Positions 46,692-57,891 of a stretch of DNA of 64,000 nt are shown piece after piece (the stretch's first letter is position 1; every line of letters starts with the position of its first letter). This DNA is from Sparassis latifolia. Its lineage: Eukaryota > Basidiomycota > Agaricomycetes > Polyporales > Sparassidaceae. Where the stretch lies: assembly GCA_018466975.1 (NCBI GenBank), contig CM031553.1:1488001-1552000 (forward strand), read 5' to 3'. Both the position numbers and the translations under genes were made by a program. Below the pieces are notes generated by a model that was not told the origin of the DNA, searched no databases, and saw only the letters and a list, made by a program, of their open reading frames with translations.

Positions 46692-48634
46692 ATGTCCGAA
46701 GTACTTTCTGAGGTTCCAGCTAAGGTGGAGAAAGTTGAGGAGTCCGACGTCAAGACCTGGGATGTCCCGGCTACAGGCGACTCGGAGAGGTCTCAAGAGA
46801 CCACAGAAGTGGTAGTCGAGAAGGCCTCTGAGGAGGTGAAGACGGGCGAGGGATCTGGTGACGGGGCTATTGCGAAAGAGGACGACAGCGAAATGCTGCA
46901 CGCGATGAGGCAAAGTACGCACAGGTATACGCGCCTCAGCTAACGCGGTGCGCTGATGCAGACTACCATACCCTTCACAGTTGAATTCTACTTTGCGGAT
47001 TCGAACCTGCCCTTCGATAAGTACGTGTGCAAGCCTTTTGTTTCATTTTTTCTTTTTGACGAGGGTGCCTCAGATTCATGTGGACATTGCATACCGCTAA
47101 CCCGGAACACTGGGTACCTATCAAAACGGTTGCATCGTTCAAACGTATGCGCGAGTTCCAGTCGCTGGGGCTGGAGTGGGTGACGAAGGCGCTTGCGAGG
47201 AGCACCGAACTTGAGGTTGATGCTGAGAAAGGGATGGTCCGACGTCGGACAGAGGTACAAGAACCGAAAGGCCAGCTTGAGCGCAGTATATATGCAGTGA
47301 GATCCTCGTCTATTTCATGTGGCCTCATGCTAGTGCTGAAGGCTTACTCAGAAAGGGTTTGGGCCTGAGGAGTCAGGATTGCAGCGCCGGCTGGAAGACC
47401 TTTTCAACAAGTATGGGAAGACCAACGCGGTCAGAATGCGAAGGATGGATCCCACGAAGGAATTCAAGGTGTGTATCTAAACTAGATCGTACTTTTCGAA
47501 CGCTCATCTGTTGCAGGGCTCTGTGTTTGTTGAGTTCGCAGATTATAAGTCCGTTGAGGCGTTCTTGAACGCGGACCCGAAGCCAACGTGGAACGGAGAA
47601 AAGTTACTCGTCATGTCAAAGTCAGTGAGATATTATGTTACCATAAAGGCATTTTTCACCGTTAGTTCTTAGAGAGGCCTACTGTGAGATGAAGATCAAG
47701 GAGAAGGGTTTGACTGGCAAGGCCGCAACGATCAGAAGGCAAAACATCACAGGTCAAGGGCGTAAGGGTTTCAATGCCTTCAAGGAAATGGAGGACAAGG
47801 ACAAGAAGAAAGGTAAGGAAATGGATAAGCCGAAGCCTGAGGTCTGGTTGGACTTCCTGGGCAACAAGATCAAGGTGCATGAAGAGGACGGGGGAACTAT
47901 CAAGAACGAGGACGTGCCTCTTGTGCGAGGCGCGTCGCTCAAGTTCGAGGGCAGCATTGAGGATGTCAGTTTCGACGAAGTCAAGGTTTGTTTGCGTTCT
48001 TGCGAGCCTGACAAAATTGAGTTACTGAAGCCCGCACCGTAGACTCCACTAAAGGAGCGTTTCGCCCGCGCGCCCTTCGTGAAATATACGAAGGGCGAGA
48101 AATTGGGCCTTGTCGGCTTCGACAAGTCTCTGACGGAGGATGAGATCACCTATGTCAAGGAGACCCTGAAAACACTCAGTGGAGCGGAAGTAACTTGGAG
48201 TGTCCCTGATGGTGGGCGTCTACACATTTTTTCTCTGCAAGGCTTGTGCTGATAGCTACATTACAGAGGAAACAGAGAAGGCCTTCCAGCTTGAGCGTGC
48301 TACATCTGCTGCCAAGAGGGTGATGTCATTCTCACAACGAGGTGGGCGTGGTGGCGGTCGCGGAGGTCGCGGAGGTCGTGGAGGTCGTGGAGGCCGCGGA
48401 GGCCGCGGAGGTCGTGGGGGACGTGGGGGACGTGGTGGGCGTGGAGGTGGACGTGGGGGAGAGAGCCGAGACAAGGAGGGAGATGCAACGCCTGCTACTA
48501 CGTCTAACGGAGAGCAGGCGGGAGAGAAGAGGAAGCGTGCGGTGGAGCCCGACGGTGGGCCCGATACGGGGATTCGCGGGCAGGCCGTCCCTGTCATTCA
48601 AAGCGCCAAGAAAGCCAAGGTAGAGGAGAGCTAG
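46692..48634 (+). CDS. LHP1: La-type RNA-binding protein
   Basis: Nuclear RNA chaperone that binds the 3' oligo-U of new RNA polymerase III transcripts and helps tRNA maturation. ATG 46692 opens an acidic N-terminus. After a 64-nt intron the La motif reads IEFYFADSNLPFDKFMWTLHT and VPIKTVASFKRMREF. A first RRM follows (GFGPEESGLQRRLEDLF, then FKGSVFVEFADYKSVEAF). A C-terminal xRRM-like region carries WLDFLGNKIK, LKFEGSIEDVSFDEVK and LGLVGFDKSLTEDEI. The tail has a long RGG stretch (48338-48462) and two basic patches (EKRKRAVEP, AKKAKVEES) that look like nuclear localisation signals. RGG repeats this long at the end of a La protein are a basidiomycete-style extension (inference). Confidence 0.93.
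48338..48462 (+). repeat. RGG-coding tandem repeat
   Basis: About a dozen near-identical 9-nt units of the type cgtggaggt encoding Arg-Gly-Gly at the C-terminus of LHP1. Such tracts bind RNA and are substrates for arginine methylation. Variable Arg and Gly codons indicate protein-level conservation rather than a fresh slippage expansion. Confidence 0.85.
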
Positions 48635-49637
48635 AGGGGTGCTGCGTCTGCGTTTTGGGAGCAGAGAGCGAGGCGCGTGGCCTGTGATCCACACTGACCA
48701 AAAGCAAGAGCATCTTGTGTAATTGTATTGGGTAACTATCGTATATGTACTGGTACCTGATCTACGTTTTGATGTTTACTATCGGCATTTCTTAGGTGTC
48801 TCTGCCAGAATGATGCAACGAGAATCAAACGATAATGGTCATAACGAAAGCAACTACACTGACCGTGGGTGCCATTCCCGTGACGCGTGACCTGTGGAGT
48901 TCCTTCCGAATTGAGGGACATGGCACGCAGCAAGAGCGTCGACAAGTACTTAAGTGTAGGAGATCATAAAGAGATCTAGAGGCAAGAGAAGTCCACCTGA
49001 GAGACCCCGAGTATCGAGGGTGTCGCGCGTTCCAGAGAAGCTGCTTCGCAAATACTTATACGCACTTTGGAGCCCACAATCTTGCTACCAGGTACGAGGT
49101 ACTACTATTCAACACATCTTCGGCATAATTGTCCTCCATGGCCACTTATACTAGCCTCCTCGAGCTATGCGCGCTCCAGATCGCTCTGCATATTCTCTTT
49201 CGCACCGGATTGTACCATTGGGTGGCTGGTCTGGATTCCAACCAAGAACACCGCGTTTCTATGTCCGATGTCAGTCTCAACTTGGCAGGTCTAGTGAAGG
49301 GAAACTCGCGAGCCGGCTAGTCAGCGGTTAACACGGCCAAAATGGCCCAGCAAGCACTTACGACCGTATGTTTCAATCTGCATCTTGGTGGAGTTAAGCA
49401 GCCAAGAAGGCATTCCACCTCACGAATGGGGAACGTCGCAGTCAGAACTGTAATTTGCCTCCTGGTCAGCACTCCACCGCAAATTCGTACGGAGTCTTCA
49501 CCCACTTCCACGTCTCCACTCTGTTTCTCCAAGCCTGGTGCTTCTATTTTTTTTCTTTCTGTCTTGCTCTGGCAGCATTGGAACTGCTTTCGAGCATTCC
49601 ACCCCTTTCATATTTTCCTCGAGCGTAGCTAATCAGA
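48635..49637. other. intergenic
   Basis: 1.0 kb between LHP1 and the Ser-rich membrane protein. Short ORFs only. A pyrimidine-rich stretch at about 49500-49565 (ctattttttttctttctgtc) lies close to the next start codon and may be part of its promoter. Confidence 0.45.
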
Positions 49638-51793
49638 ATGTGGTCCTACCGGCATAGTCGTTCCCGTACATCACCCAGTCATCGCTCGTTCGCAGATCCA
49701 TCTGAGGATATTCTGTTTGGCCCCGGAGGCGAGCTTTCGATAGGCACTGATCAAGATGTTAACTCAGGATCCGACCCGTCACCACAACCGCAGTCTCAGA
49801 ACCAGCCACAATTTCCTGCGGGTGCCACTTCCTCTGCCATGAATGCGGATAATCACCAGGTGCGCGGTCATTATCATCTTTCCTGTTGACTCATGACTGG
49901 AATCCCATAAAGCCTACAGCGTCTGAAAGCGCTATTCAAACCTCGGTTTCAGGCGCTTCTAAAGCCTCAGCCGACTCCGTCTCATCTATTATCGCTGTCC
50001 TGTCCTCTACGTTCACATCTCTCCCGGAAACTTCGGCTATCTTGACGTCAAGCTCACTGACTGCTGCATCTTCATTGGCGACACACGCTACCGGCCTAAG
50101 CTCACCATCTTCGTCGTCTCACACTCCTACATCGTCCGTTGCTAGCTCGAGTTCTCCATCGGCTGATGGCGCTGCGTCGCATTCCATTTCGCCTCACACA
50201 GCTACATTTGACGTCGGTATTACGCTGGCTGCGCTAGTCGCTGCAGGGTTCTTCCTTATGTTGCTCAATTGGTGCGTCCGGACTCGCAAGCGCTCAAAAC
50301 GGCGCGCTCTTGAAAGTGCAACCGCTTGGCCGTGGGATCGTGATACTCCCGGTGGTCTTATTGGTGCTCGCGACAACCTAGAAACAGGCCTTGGGTCATC
50401 AATACCAGACGATGATCTGGGAATATGGGTCGGCGACGAGTCCAGAGGCCCTGACACTCTGACTTCGGCATTCAGGCAATACCAAGTGAGCGAGAGCCAC
50501 GAATTCAGTCAAGCCACTCTCCCGGATAGTCATGCGTACCCGCTCCCTCCTGCACACATCAGCCTTAACACGCGCCTCGCCAGCCCGTACCCGACCGTGC
50601 AGGTCCGGAGCGCGAACAGCAGCGTGCCCGACCTCGCTCCAGACTTGGGAATGCTGCAGGTAGCTAACTTGATGCCGGGAGATGTCTCGTCTGATGGCGA
50701 AGCCAGTCGCTCGAACTCTGTGCTTGGAACAGATGCCATGTTCCTTGACTATGGAACGCTGTACCAACCAATGACGGGGGACCGGCCGCGTTTCCTGGGC
50801 ATCGATGGAGGTGGACTCGAAGTGCCTTGGGCTCCTTTGCATCCTCGCAGGCACCGCTCGAACGCCAGCTACCAGTCTGCTGATGCCAGTGTCACTAGCG
50901 AGAACGAGCTCGGTGTTCTGCCATTCCCAGGCGAGAACGATGCTCAGACCGGAAACGAGACTGGAAGCTGGGCGGCTTCAATTCGCTCCAACGTCGTGAA
51001 CGCCTTCAATGCTGTGGTCCATGGCAATGGTGATGATACGAAAGCGGCCGACAACCTGACGGTCTCACCTCATCGTAAGAACCGGAGTCGCACAGGCCGC
51101 GGTCCGAAGTCTGGTGTGGGCATCATGTCAAGAGGAAGCTCTGTCCACTCGATCGTTTCTGATACGAAGGAATGGACCTTGGAGGAGAAGAGCGACGGCA
51201 CAGGCGTCGTGCATATCCTCCTCCAAGACGCGCCTGAACAGAAGCCTGTACGGAGTCCTAACGACGATATTCAAAAGCCGCCGGCAGCCTTTGTGAAGTC
51301 CCGCGACCGCGAAGTCCCGTCATCACCTCCCTACTTGACTCGCACGGGCAGTGCGTCTTCAACTGCGTCTTCCGAGTTTCACGCGCTGTTGTCACGCGTC
51401 GACGCCCTCCCTCCGCGCTTGCCTAGAATTCCTCCAATGTCACGCTCGTCGACGGAAGCCTCTACGAGGAATGATCGACCGGCGGAGAGGAAGTCCACGG
51501 TTCGTAAATTCGAAGCCCGGAAGAGGACGCGGAGGGCACGGCGACCGACGATGTTGGCCCGCAAGTACTCATCCTATTGCTCCGCTGTCTCCGTCGGCTC
51601 GGACATGTCGAGGGTATCGAGTATGTGTTCAGAGCACTTGACTGACGCTGAGCAATTCGCAAAGAAAGCGCTCAGGGAGAGGAGGAAGAGGATTTTGGAG
51701 ATGGGGATGATAAAAGGGATTGGAAGAGGTCAAACAAGAAGAGCTCCCGAGAGGGGGCACACGAGGTCCAAGATTGCGCTCGGAGTACAATGA
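49638..51793 (+). CDS. Ser/Thr-rich single-pass membrane protein
   Basis: I do not recognise a named family. Exon 1 (49638-49858) encodes MWSYRHSRSRTSPSHRSF and a Gln/Pro-rich segment, then a 53-nt intron (49859-49911) joins in phase 0 to PTASESAIQTSV. About 90 residues of mostly Ser, Thr and Ala precede one transmembrane helix (ITLAALVAAGFFLMLLNW), followed by the basic stop-transfer RTRKRSKRR and a cytoplasmic tail of more than 400 residues. The layout resembles fungal cell-wall stress sensors (heavily O-mannosylated stalk, one helix, signalling tail), but I see neither a WSC Cys domain nor an N-terminal signal peptide, so the orientation is inferred. Its 3' end is 84 nt from the karyopherin gene's stop. 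Confidence 0.75.
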
Positions 51794-51877
51794 CGACACG
51801 TAATTGGATACAGTTGCCGGACGATTCCCTTCTACATTACACGATAAATATCACGTCTCATCATCAATGAGGCGCCA

Positions 51878-54800
51878 TCACATAGTGACGGAAGTATACC
51901 CAAAGCTTGATCCTTCTAACCCTCTGGCGACGAGTGTGAACTGTTGTGCGGCCTCCCGTGTCCGCTTGAGAGAACGTGACCTAAAAGTATTGCATGTTCA
52001 ACGCAAAGATTCGCACCGACAAGGACGCGATCCTACCCAAATACAGCCTTCACAAACTTGTCCTTGGCTTCGTTCGTTGCTTTGGACTGTATGAAATCGT
52101 TCTGCGACAGGGACTTAACGTGAACGTCTCAAGGAGATACGAGCGGAGGCTTACTGCATATAATGTCTCTGTCATCCACCCCTTGCTGTCCGCGGGGTAT
52201 CTGATCACTAATGCTGACAACAATTCTATGAGATTTTGTGACGCCGAGCGTGGCGCATCCCCAGCAAATCCGTGCAGTAGGGCTGCCATGATAGACTTCC
52301 CGTGCGTTTGACCGAGCATCATCTTTGCACCGCCGAGTTCATCTACGGCCGCTGTACGGTTTATCAGTGCGCCCTAGGACCCGCACGGTCAGCGACGTAG
52401 TTTGTTGTGTCAAGACGGCACGTAGCGCACCAAGAACGTGCATGCAGAGACAAGTGAATATCGTTCTTGCAGTCCCAAAGACGTGATTGCACATTGGATG
52501 AGTGCATTGAAGAGGTCGGGTGGTAAACGGTAGAAAGTGGCAACGAAGTGTTGCGCAATCTAACTTTCGTGAATACAACAACATCTAACTGGGACCAACA
52601 GACGTCAACACACCATGTCAGTGCATGTGAAGAAATCTTGAATGATATCGGGATTCTGCAGAGAATGAGATCATTAGACAAAGGTTGAGAAGTTCGACTT
52701 ACAGCTTCCATCGCCCCAGGCCGGCTCAAGTAAGTCAACACGGTTTGCGACAGTATACCTAGTACGTTCAGTACAATGCCTTCCGCCGCAGCTGCCGGAA
52801 TGGACTTAAACGTTGTAGGAATAAGCATGGGAGGATCTAACTGGATAATGAGCATGGTGGCGAGAGATAACCACACAGACGTCAGCTGTGTCTGGGCGGC
52901 CATACAAACCAACTCCAGAAGGGGTCCTGGCTGAAGAGTAAGGAGAGTAACGTCGAACGGAAGGGAAGTTATCGCCCTGAACACATCACTCAAGGCCTAC
53001 GGCGGCTATCTTAGCACCCTGTCTTGCGAGCTGCGGGATGGTACTCACATCGCTGACACTTGCGTCAGTGGACCACAGCTCCACAGTGATCCTGAACGCA
53101 CGGAGGATCGCGTCTCGCAGCTCAACCATCCTTGGATCGTTCCTCGCCTGCTGCATTTGATTCGCTTCCGCTTGGACGGCGGGTGACTCATCGAAAATTA
53201 GCAAGGAGTCTGTTGTGCGCGTGAGACCTCTCGCAGCCCCGGCGATCGTTTGAAGTTGCTGTATGGCTACCACTCTCGCTTCCTCTGGCAACTGCCACCA
53301 TTCAGTCATTACTAGCCAACCTGTGATGGTAAGAGGGACAAAGGCACCTGTGTGGAAGACTGAAGTGCTTCAAACAACTTAGCAACGACTGGATTTATAA
53401 TGGCCTGCACGGTAATCAGGAGTGATCAGCACAGAAACAGGGCGTAGAGCAGAGTCATCCACCTCGACCGGAGTAATCTCTTCCATAGGCGGTAGGCCTT
53501 GAATGACGCTTGCGATGGATTGCAACACTTTGCTCTTCTCGGTGTCCTGAAACGAAGTGACATAAAAATGACAGTATTGGAAATTATAGGACGTGCACGT
53601 ACAGGAACACCAATGAGATTGGCATGCAACTGTCCAAAGGCACCGATATGGGGTGCAAGAGCAGACCGATTAGCATCGCACAGATCACGCAGAGCATTAG
53701 CAGCGGGAAGGCAAAGGGCCGGCTGGTCCAGAGCTGAAACGACGTATGATATCGCGTTCATGAGAAGCGATGATGTGGGCGAGTCGGGCGATTGAGCAGG
53801 CTGGGTGGTAAACCACGAATTGTAAGAGCCTAGAGAGGAAAGTAGAGAGATCAGGACGACTCAAAGATGTGTGAATTACACTGACCAATGAGTAAAAGGG
53901 CCGTGCGCCTTACACGCGAGCTACCAGTTGACGGGAGGCGGCCCAGTATCTGAGGGCCAAAAACTTTTCTAAGTTGAGCATTGTCTTCTAGTGGTACTGC
54001 TTCCTGAACCGCCATTATGCAATGCAATATGCCTTCAATCTCCTACAGGGAGCACCAGCGTGATTAGAAAATCCTACAGCAGTCATATGATCACATCACG
54101 CACTTCCCAGCCCTGCGATGCTTGTCTCGTCGAGAGCAGCTGAATCACTGTGTCAGCATAGTATGCTAGCATATCGTTGCGCAAGACGTAATATCTATGC
54201 AACACGGAGATGTCATGAGCGAAACAAGCTGTAACGCTGTGTAGGCACGCACGCATTGACTAGTGCGTCAGCGACATCCCGCCGATAGCTGTGTGAAATT
54301 CAGAATACGCCAACTGGTACAAAATCGGCACGTACGCTTGGAACTTGTCTCTTTGATCTGAGACCATACATCAGCGTTGAGGAATGAGTAAGACCGTAGT
54401 ATCGTTACCTCTCGCCCATCTACTCAATACAGATGCCTCGGGCCACGCTGCCTTCCTTCTTAGCACTTTCACAAGCTCGAAATACACTACTTTCGCGATA
54501 GTCCACTGGCCCTCCTCCTGTTTATGTTCAGGGACAGCATTCGGGTCGTCCTGGCCATACTCAGTGTCGTACTCGACGCTCCATAGAGCTTCCTGAAACA
54601 AGTACCAGAATCCCAAAGTCAACTCGCTCTCCTCCTCATCTGCACCGTAATACCCGGGCAGCGCAGTGTAGTCGAGCATCAGCTTTAGATATTTCTGTAC
54701 AAGGTGCGACCTGGTGGGGAGAGGGGAGGGGAGAGGCAAAGACGAGGGCGTCGGCTCGGGCGGTGCAGGAGAGGTGATCTTAGAGGCGAGGTACATAGTC

Positions 54801-56115
54801 GAATGTTCGCCGATGGCAGCAAGCAATTTGCAGAAGGAATGGGATACTTCATCGGCGAAGCCAGCTGTCGCGAGGTCGTGAATTTTTATTCGTCACATTG
54901 GTTCCACTAGACTTACAATGAAGAGTGTCTTCGACTATCAGGCTACCGTAGCGATCAAGCCACAATAACAACGGTTCTGTCAGAGTTCTCGAACCTGCCG
55001 CACTGTACGCGGATTGTGTCATGACCTCTTGAATGGTATCAGAGGATGAAATGAAAGTAGTCTCATCAAAGTCAATTGGGGCGGTGGATATTGGATCCAA
55101 GAGAGAGATCAAGAGCGGAATCAGCGGACCGAGAGCACTGAAATGTGTTAGAATCAACAGACACACATTGTGCTGTGCCAGGCAGAGCACACGCACTTTG
55201 CTGGGAGTACACCGCACCAAGCTTGCAGGCATTTCAATGCCGAAGAAACATCTCGGGAAGAGCGCTGCTCCCGGGGAATCGTGATACAAGATGCAATGGC
55301 TTGCGTTACCATCGGTACTGCGTCCTGCAAAGTTTTCTGCATGTGGGCCCTGGACATCGTAAGAGCTCAGACCGCATATTGCAGTATAGAAGAGAGTTGT
55401 ACTCACTTACTGGTACCGAGCATATCGGCTGTCTCTATTTCTTCAGAGACGATAGCCAAGAAGTCCAGCAAATGTTCGCTTGGTACTCCGAGAGATGAAA
55501 GGGTGCCAACAGTGTATATGAGCCAATCTGGCCACCGTGAGGGGCTCCCAGGACACAGTTTGAGCGCCAAGGAGGTGATCTAACACAACAGCAATCTACA
55601 TCATATATGGTGCAGTGTTGCTAAACACTTACTGCAACATAGAGTTTACGGAGGATGACTTTGTTCCGCCGCAGAGCAATTGAACGTCCCGTAATATTTA
55701 TGAGCATGTCTCGAAGTTGGAGAACATCATCTGGGGCGATGCTATCCCTTCAGAGAAAACCAGGTCAGCGTCCAATTCGAAGTACACTTGTGGACGCATT
55801 TACCAGTCTCTTGCAATCTTGACCTGGGCGGTGTGAGCGCCAAAGAACTGCACGTTAGGGTCGGTATGGTCTAGGAAGGGGAGAACCAGTCCCCAAGCTT
55901 CTGGACGTTTCTGAATGTCAAACAGTTCCTGCTGAAGACTGCGCTGGTCTTCCGACGTGAGATGGTTCTGTGGCGCGTACGCCTGCAGAATCAACTAGGG
56001 ATATGCCGTGGCGTAAGTAGCGAGTAGGCCAAAGCGAACCGAGGATTACCTGAGCAGCACGTTCAGCATCACCAGGCGCGAGAACGGGCAGAAACGCAGA
56101 GTTCATACTTGTCAT
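51878..56115 (-). CDS. importin-13/Kap122-like karyopherin beta
   Basis: HEAT-repeat nuclear transport receptor. Start 56115 gives MTSMNSAFLPVLAPGDAERA, with a second ATG at 56106. The N-terminal exons read LILQAYAPQNHLTSEDQRSL and LPFLDHTDPNVQFFGAHTAQVKIARDW, the importin-beta N-terminal type. Helical exons continue through RSIALRRNKVILRKLYVA, HTTYALS-free HEAT segments and PLIPLLISLLDPIS. Later come LVQKYLKLMLDYTALPGYYG and GFWYLFQEALWSVEYD, and the C-terminal exons read HFVATFYRLPPDLFNALIQC, ALLHGFAGDAPRSASQNLIE and EAAQQFTLVARGLEG. The gene ends at 51878. About fifteen introns; frames are maintained wherever I checked. By overall organisation it fits importin-13/Kap122 (Pdr6), which carries cargo both ways, but exportin-type relatives cannot be excluded without a search. 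Confidence 0.72.
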
Positions 56116-56467
56116 CTATAACGATTAATAACAATAGGATTTTGCAGTCGCAAAACAGCACAAGCGTCCTATGCGACAGTCGATCGGCGAATTTGGCACA
56201 ACAGAGATGGAGGAAGAGTGCAGACCAGAGCGACCTAGTCTGCTATGTAGAGAGTGAACCTGAAAGAGTTATAATTGCCTTGGATTTTGGAGAAACATAT
56301 GTGGACCGTCACCGCGGCCCTGGCAGGGAGTTAAGTTGACCGTGGCGATAATCCCGGTAGCGACTTTCAATTGTTCGAACCACGTGGTAATCCAACAAAG
56401 AAGAACAAAGAACACATGTACTTAAAGCTGACCAAAACGAAGATGGTGGCTCTTCTCTTAATCCACA

Positions 56468-57564
56468 ATGTCTGTGAGGGCTTTACCCAGGCAAGTCGAG
56501 GCTGGTGATACCGAATCCAAAGGTGAGCGAGGGCTACTCGACCCAGACATCTCATACTGATAGTTCTGAGTCAAAGTGCATTCATGGGGAAAAGAAAACC
56601 TGCCCCTTGAAATGGTAGAGAGGATCGTTCGACTCGCGTGGTTCGAATCCTCTTGGAGCCCCAATGACCTCTACGACCTCCATGTATCTCTCTGGTCGGT
56701 ATAGCATGGCGGGAAATAGTGGTCAAGATATGTCAACGGCGCCTGTTGCTATTGCAATCCCGCTATATGGATCTGTATGGCAGTCTCATCACTATGGAAT
56801 ATGCTAGGCTATGTCGCATCGGCCAATGTGGCTTCAAAAACCTGGTCATATTCACGCTTTGGGCCGCTGAACATGCATGCGTCGAGCTGGAATACGATGT
56901 TACGCGGGCTCTCCGACACCTCCTGGTCGAGAATCGCTATCAGAGTAACATTTTCTACCGCCTGGTGATGGTAAACTGCACAAGCGTGCTGTTGAGAATG
57001 CCAGACGAAAGAGTGCTTCCCTTCTTTCATCTGGCTAATATGCGGTCTGTGGAAAGTCTGCTTCTTTCTTGGTCTCCTTGCACTGGGTCAAACGTCCAGT
57101 TCATGAACCGGGGGATCACTAGGGATGTGTCCTTGGAAAAGGTCACATACCTGCGCCTCCGCAACTACCCTCGCTGCCTGTGCAAGGGCAAGCACAGCGA
57201 AAACTCCGTGCAGGTTTGCGTCGCCTTCTACTTGCCAACATACTTCCCCAAACTACAGCATCTCCATTTCGAAGAGCCCTACTTCCTCAAGCGTCTCGTG
57301 CATCCGCCGGGTCTGGAACGGGTCACTCTCGAAGCGCCTCCCGACCATTCTATATCATCCCTCGGTGCCTACACCAGCATCGCTTCTTACAACATCGCCT
57401 CTGCACTTCGCGCCGGGTTTCTCAGACGCAAGCGCGTAGGCGACCCTCGGAAACTTATCGTGGTCAACACAGGCACAGCCAAGCCCGTTGGCTGGCAGGA
57501 CGCTGTCGCAGCATGCCACGAGTACGACGTGTCCATCGAGTTCCGCTGCACGTACCCCGACTAG
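56468..57564 (+). pseudogene. F-box-like protein (gene D) with a TC-repeat frameshift
   Basis: ATG 56468 opens MSVRALPRQVEAGDTESK. A short intron with acceptor CTGAG joins to VHSWGKENLPLEMVERIVRLAW, an F-box start. The frame then runs into a stop at 56701-56706. Shifting by two bases at the TC repeat 56687-56693 continues as SLVGIAWREIVVKICQRRLLLL, the expected end of an F-box, and stays open to 57564. A 44-nt intron starting at GTATCT (56684) and ending CAAG would also restore the frame, but only by deleting this natural-looking segment. The later body has leucine-rich segments such as VTYLRLRNYPRCL and FPKLQHLHFEEPYF. So the gene is either recently broken, polymorphic, or mis-sequenced at the repeat. 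Confidence 0.6.
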
Positions 57565-57891
57565 CGCTAGAAACTATCATGATTCTGTAACTGTTCTGTT
57601 GCTGACACCCTATGGTTTCATCCCTTGTACTGGTTGACTGTTTTATCAAATATCAAAGTTACACCTCATTAGCATAGATTAACGTGGAGGGTGAACGCGG
57701 AAGTCGGAGCTCCACATGCTCTCCAAACATTCAGTCATCAGACACATGTACTACAGAGATTAAAGTAGCAATAACAACAAGTTAACTATAACAACATCCG
57801 ACACCATCAAAGCATCGTGCAGCAGAAGATCCAAGGAGTGCGGGACGAAAGACGTGAGCGAGACTCGAGAAATAATGGTCGCCTGCGGTCC
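57565..57891. other. 3' intergenic gap
   Basis: 327 nt between convergent gene D and the HPC2-like gene. It is A/T-richer than its flanks and contains only 3' UTR sequence as far as I can see. Confidence 0.5.

Noticed and set aside
48256..48694. CRISPR-like regular repeat
   Set aside because: It is the RGG-coding tract of LHP1; units are 9 nt with no spacers, in a eukaryote.
56630..56665. tRNA-like 3' half (ggttcgaatcc followed by ggagcccc)
   Set aside because: The bases flanking the TTCGAAT loop do not pair as a T stem, no anticodon or D arm is upstream, and the stretch is coding in the F-box D frame.
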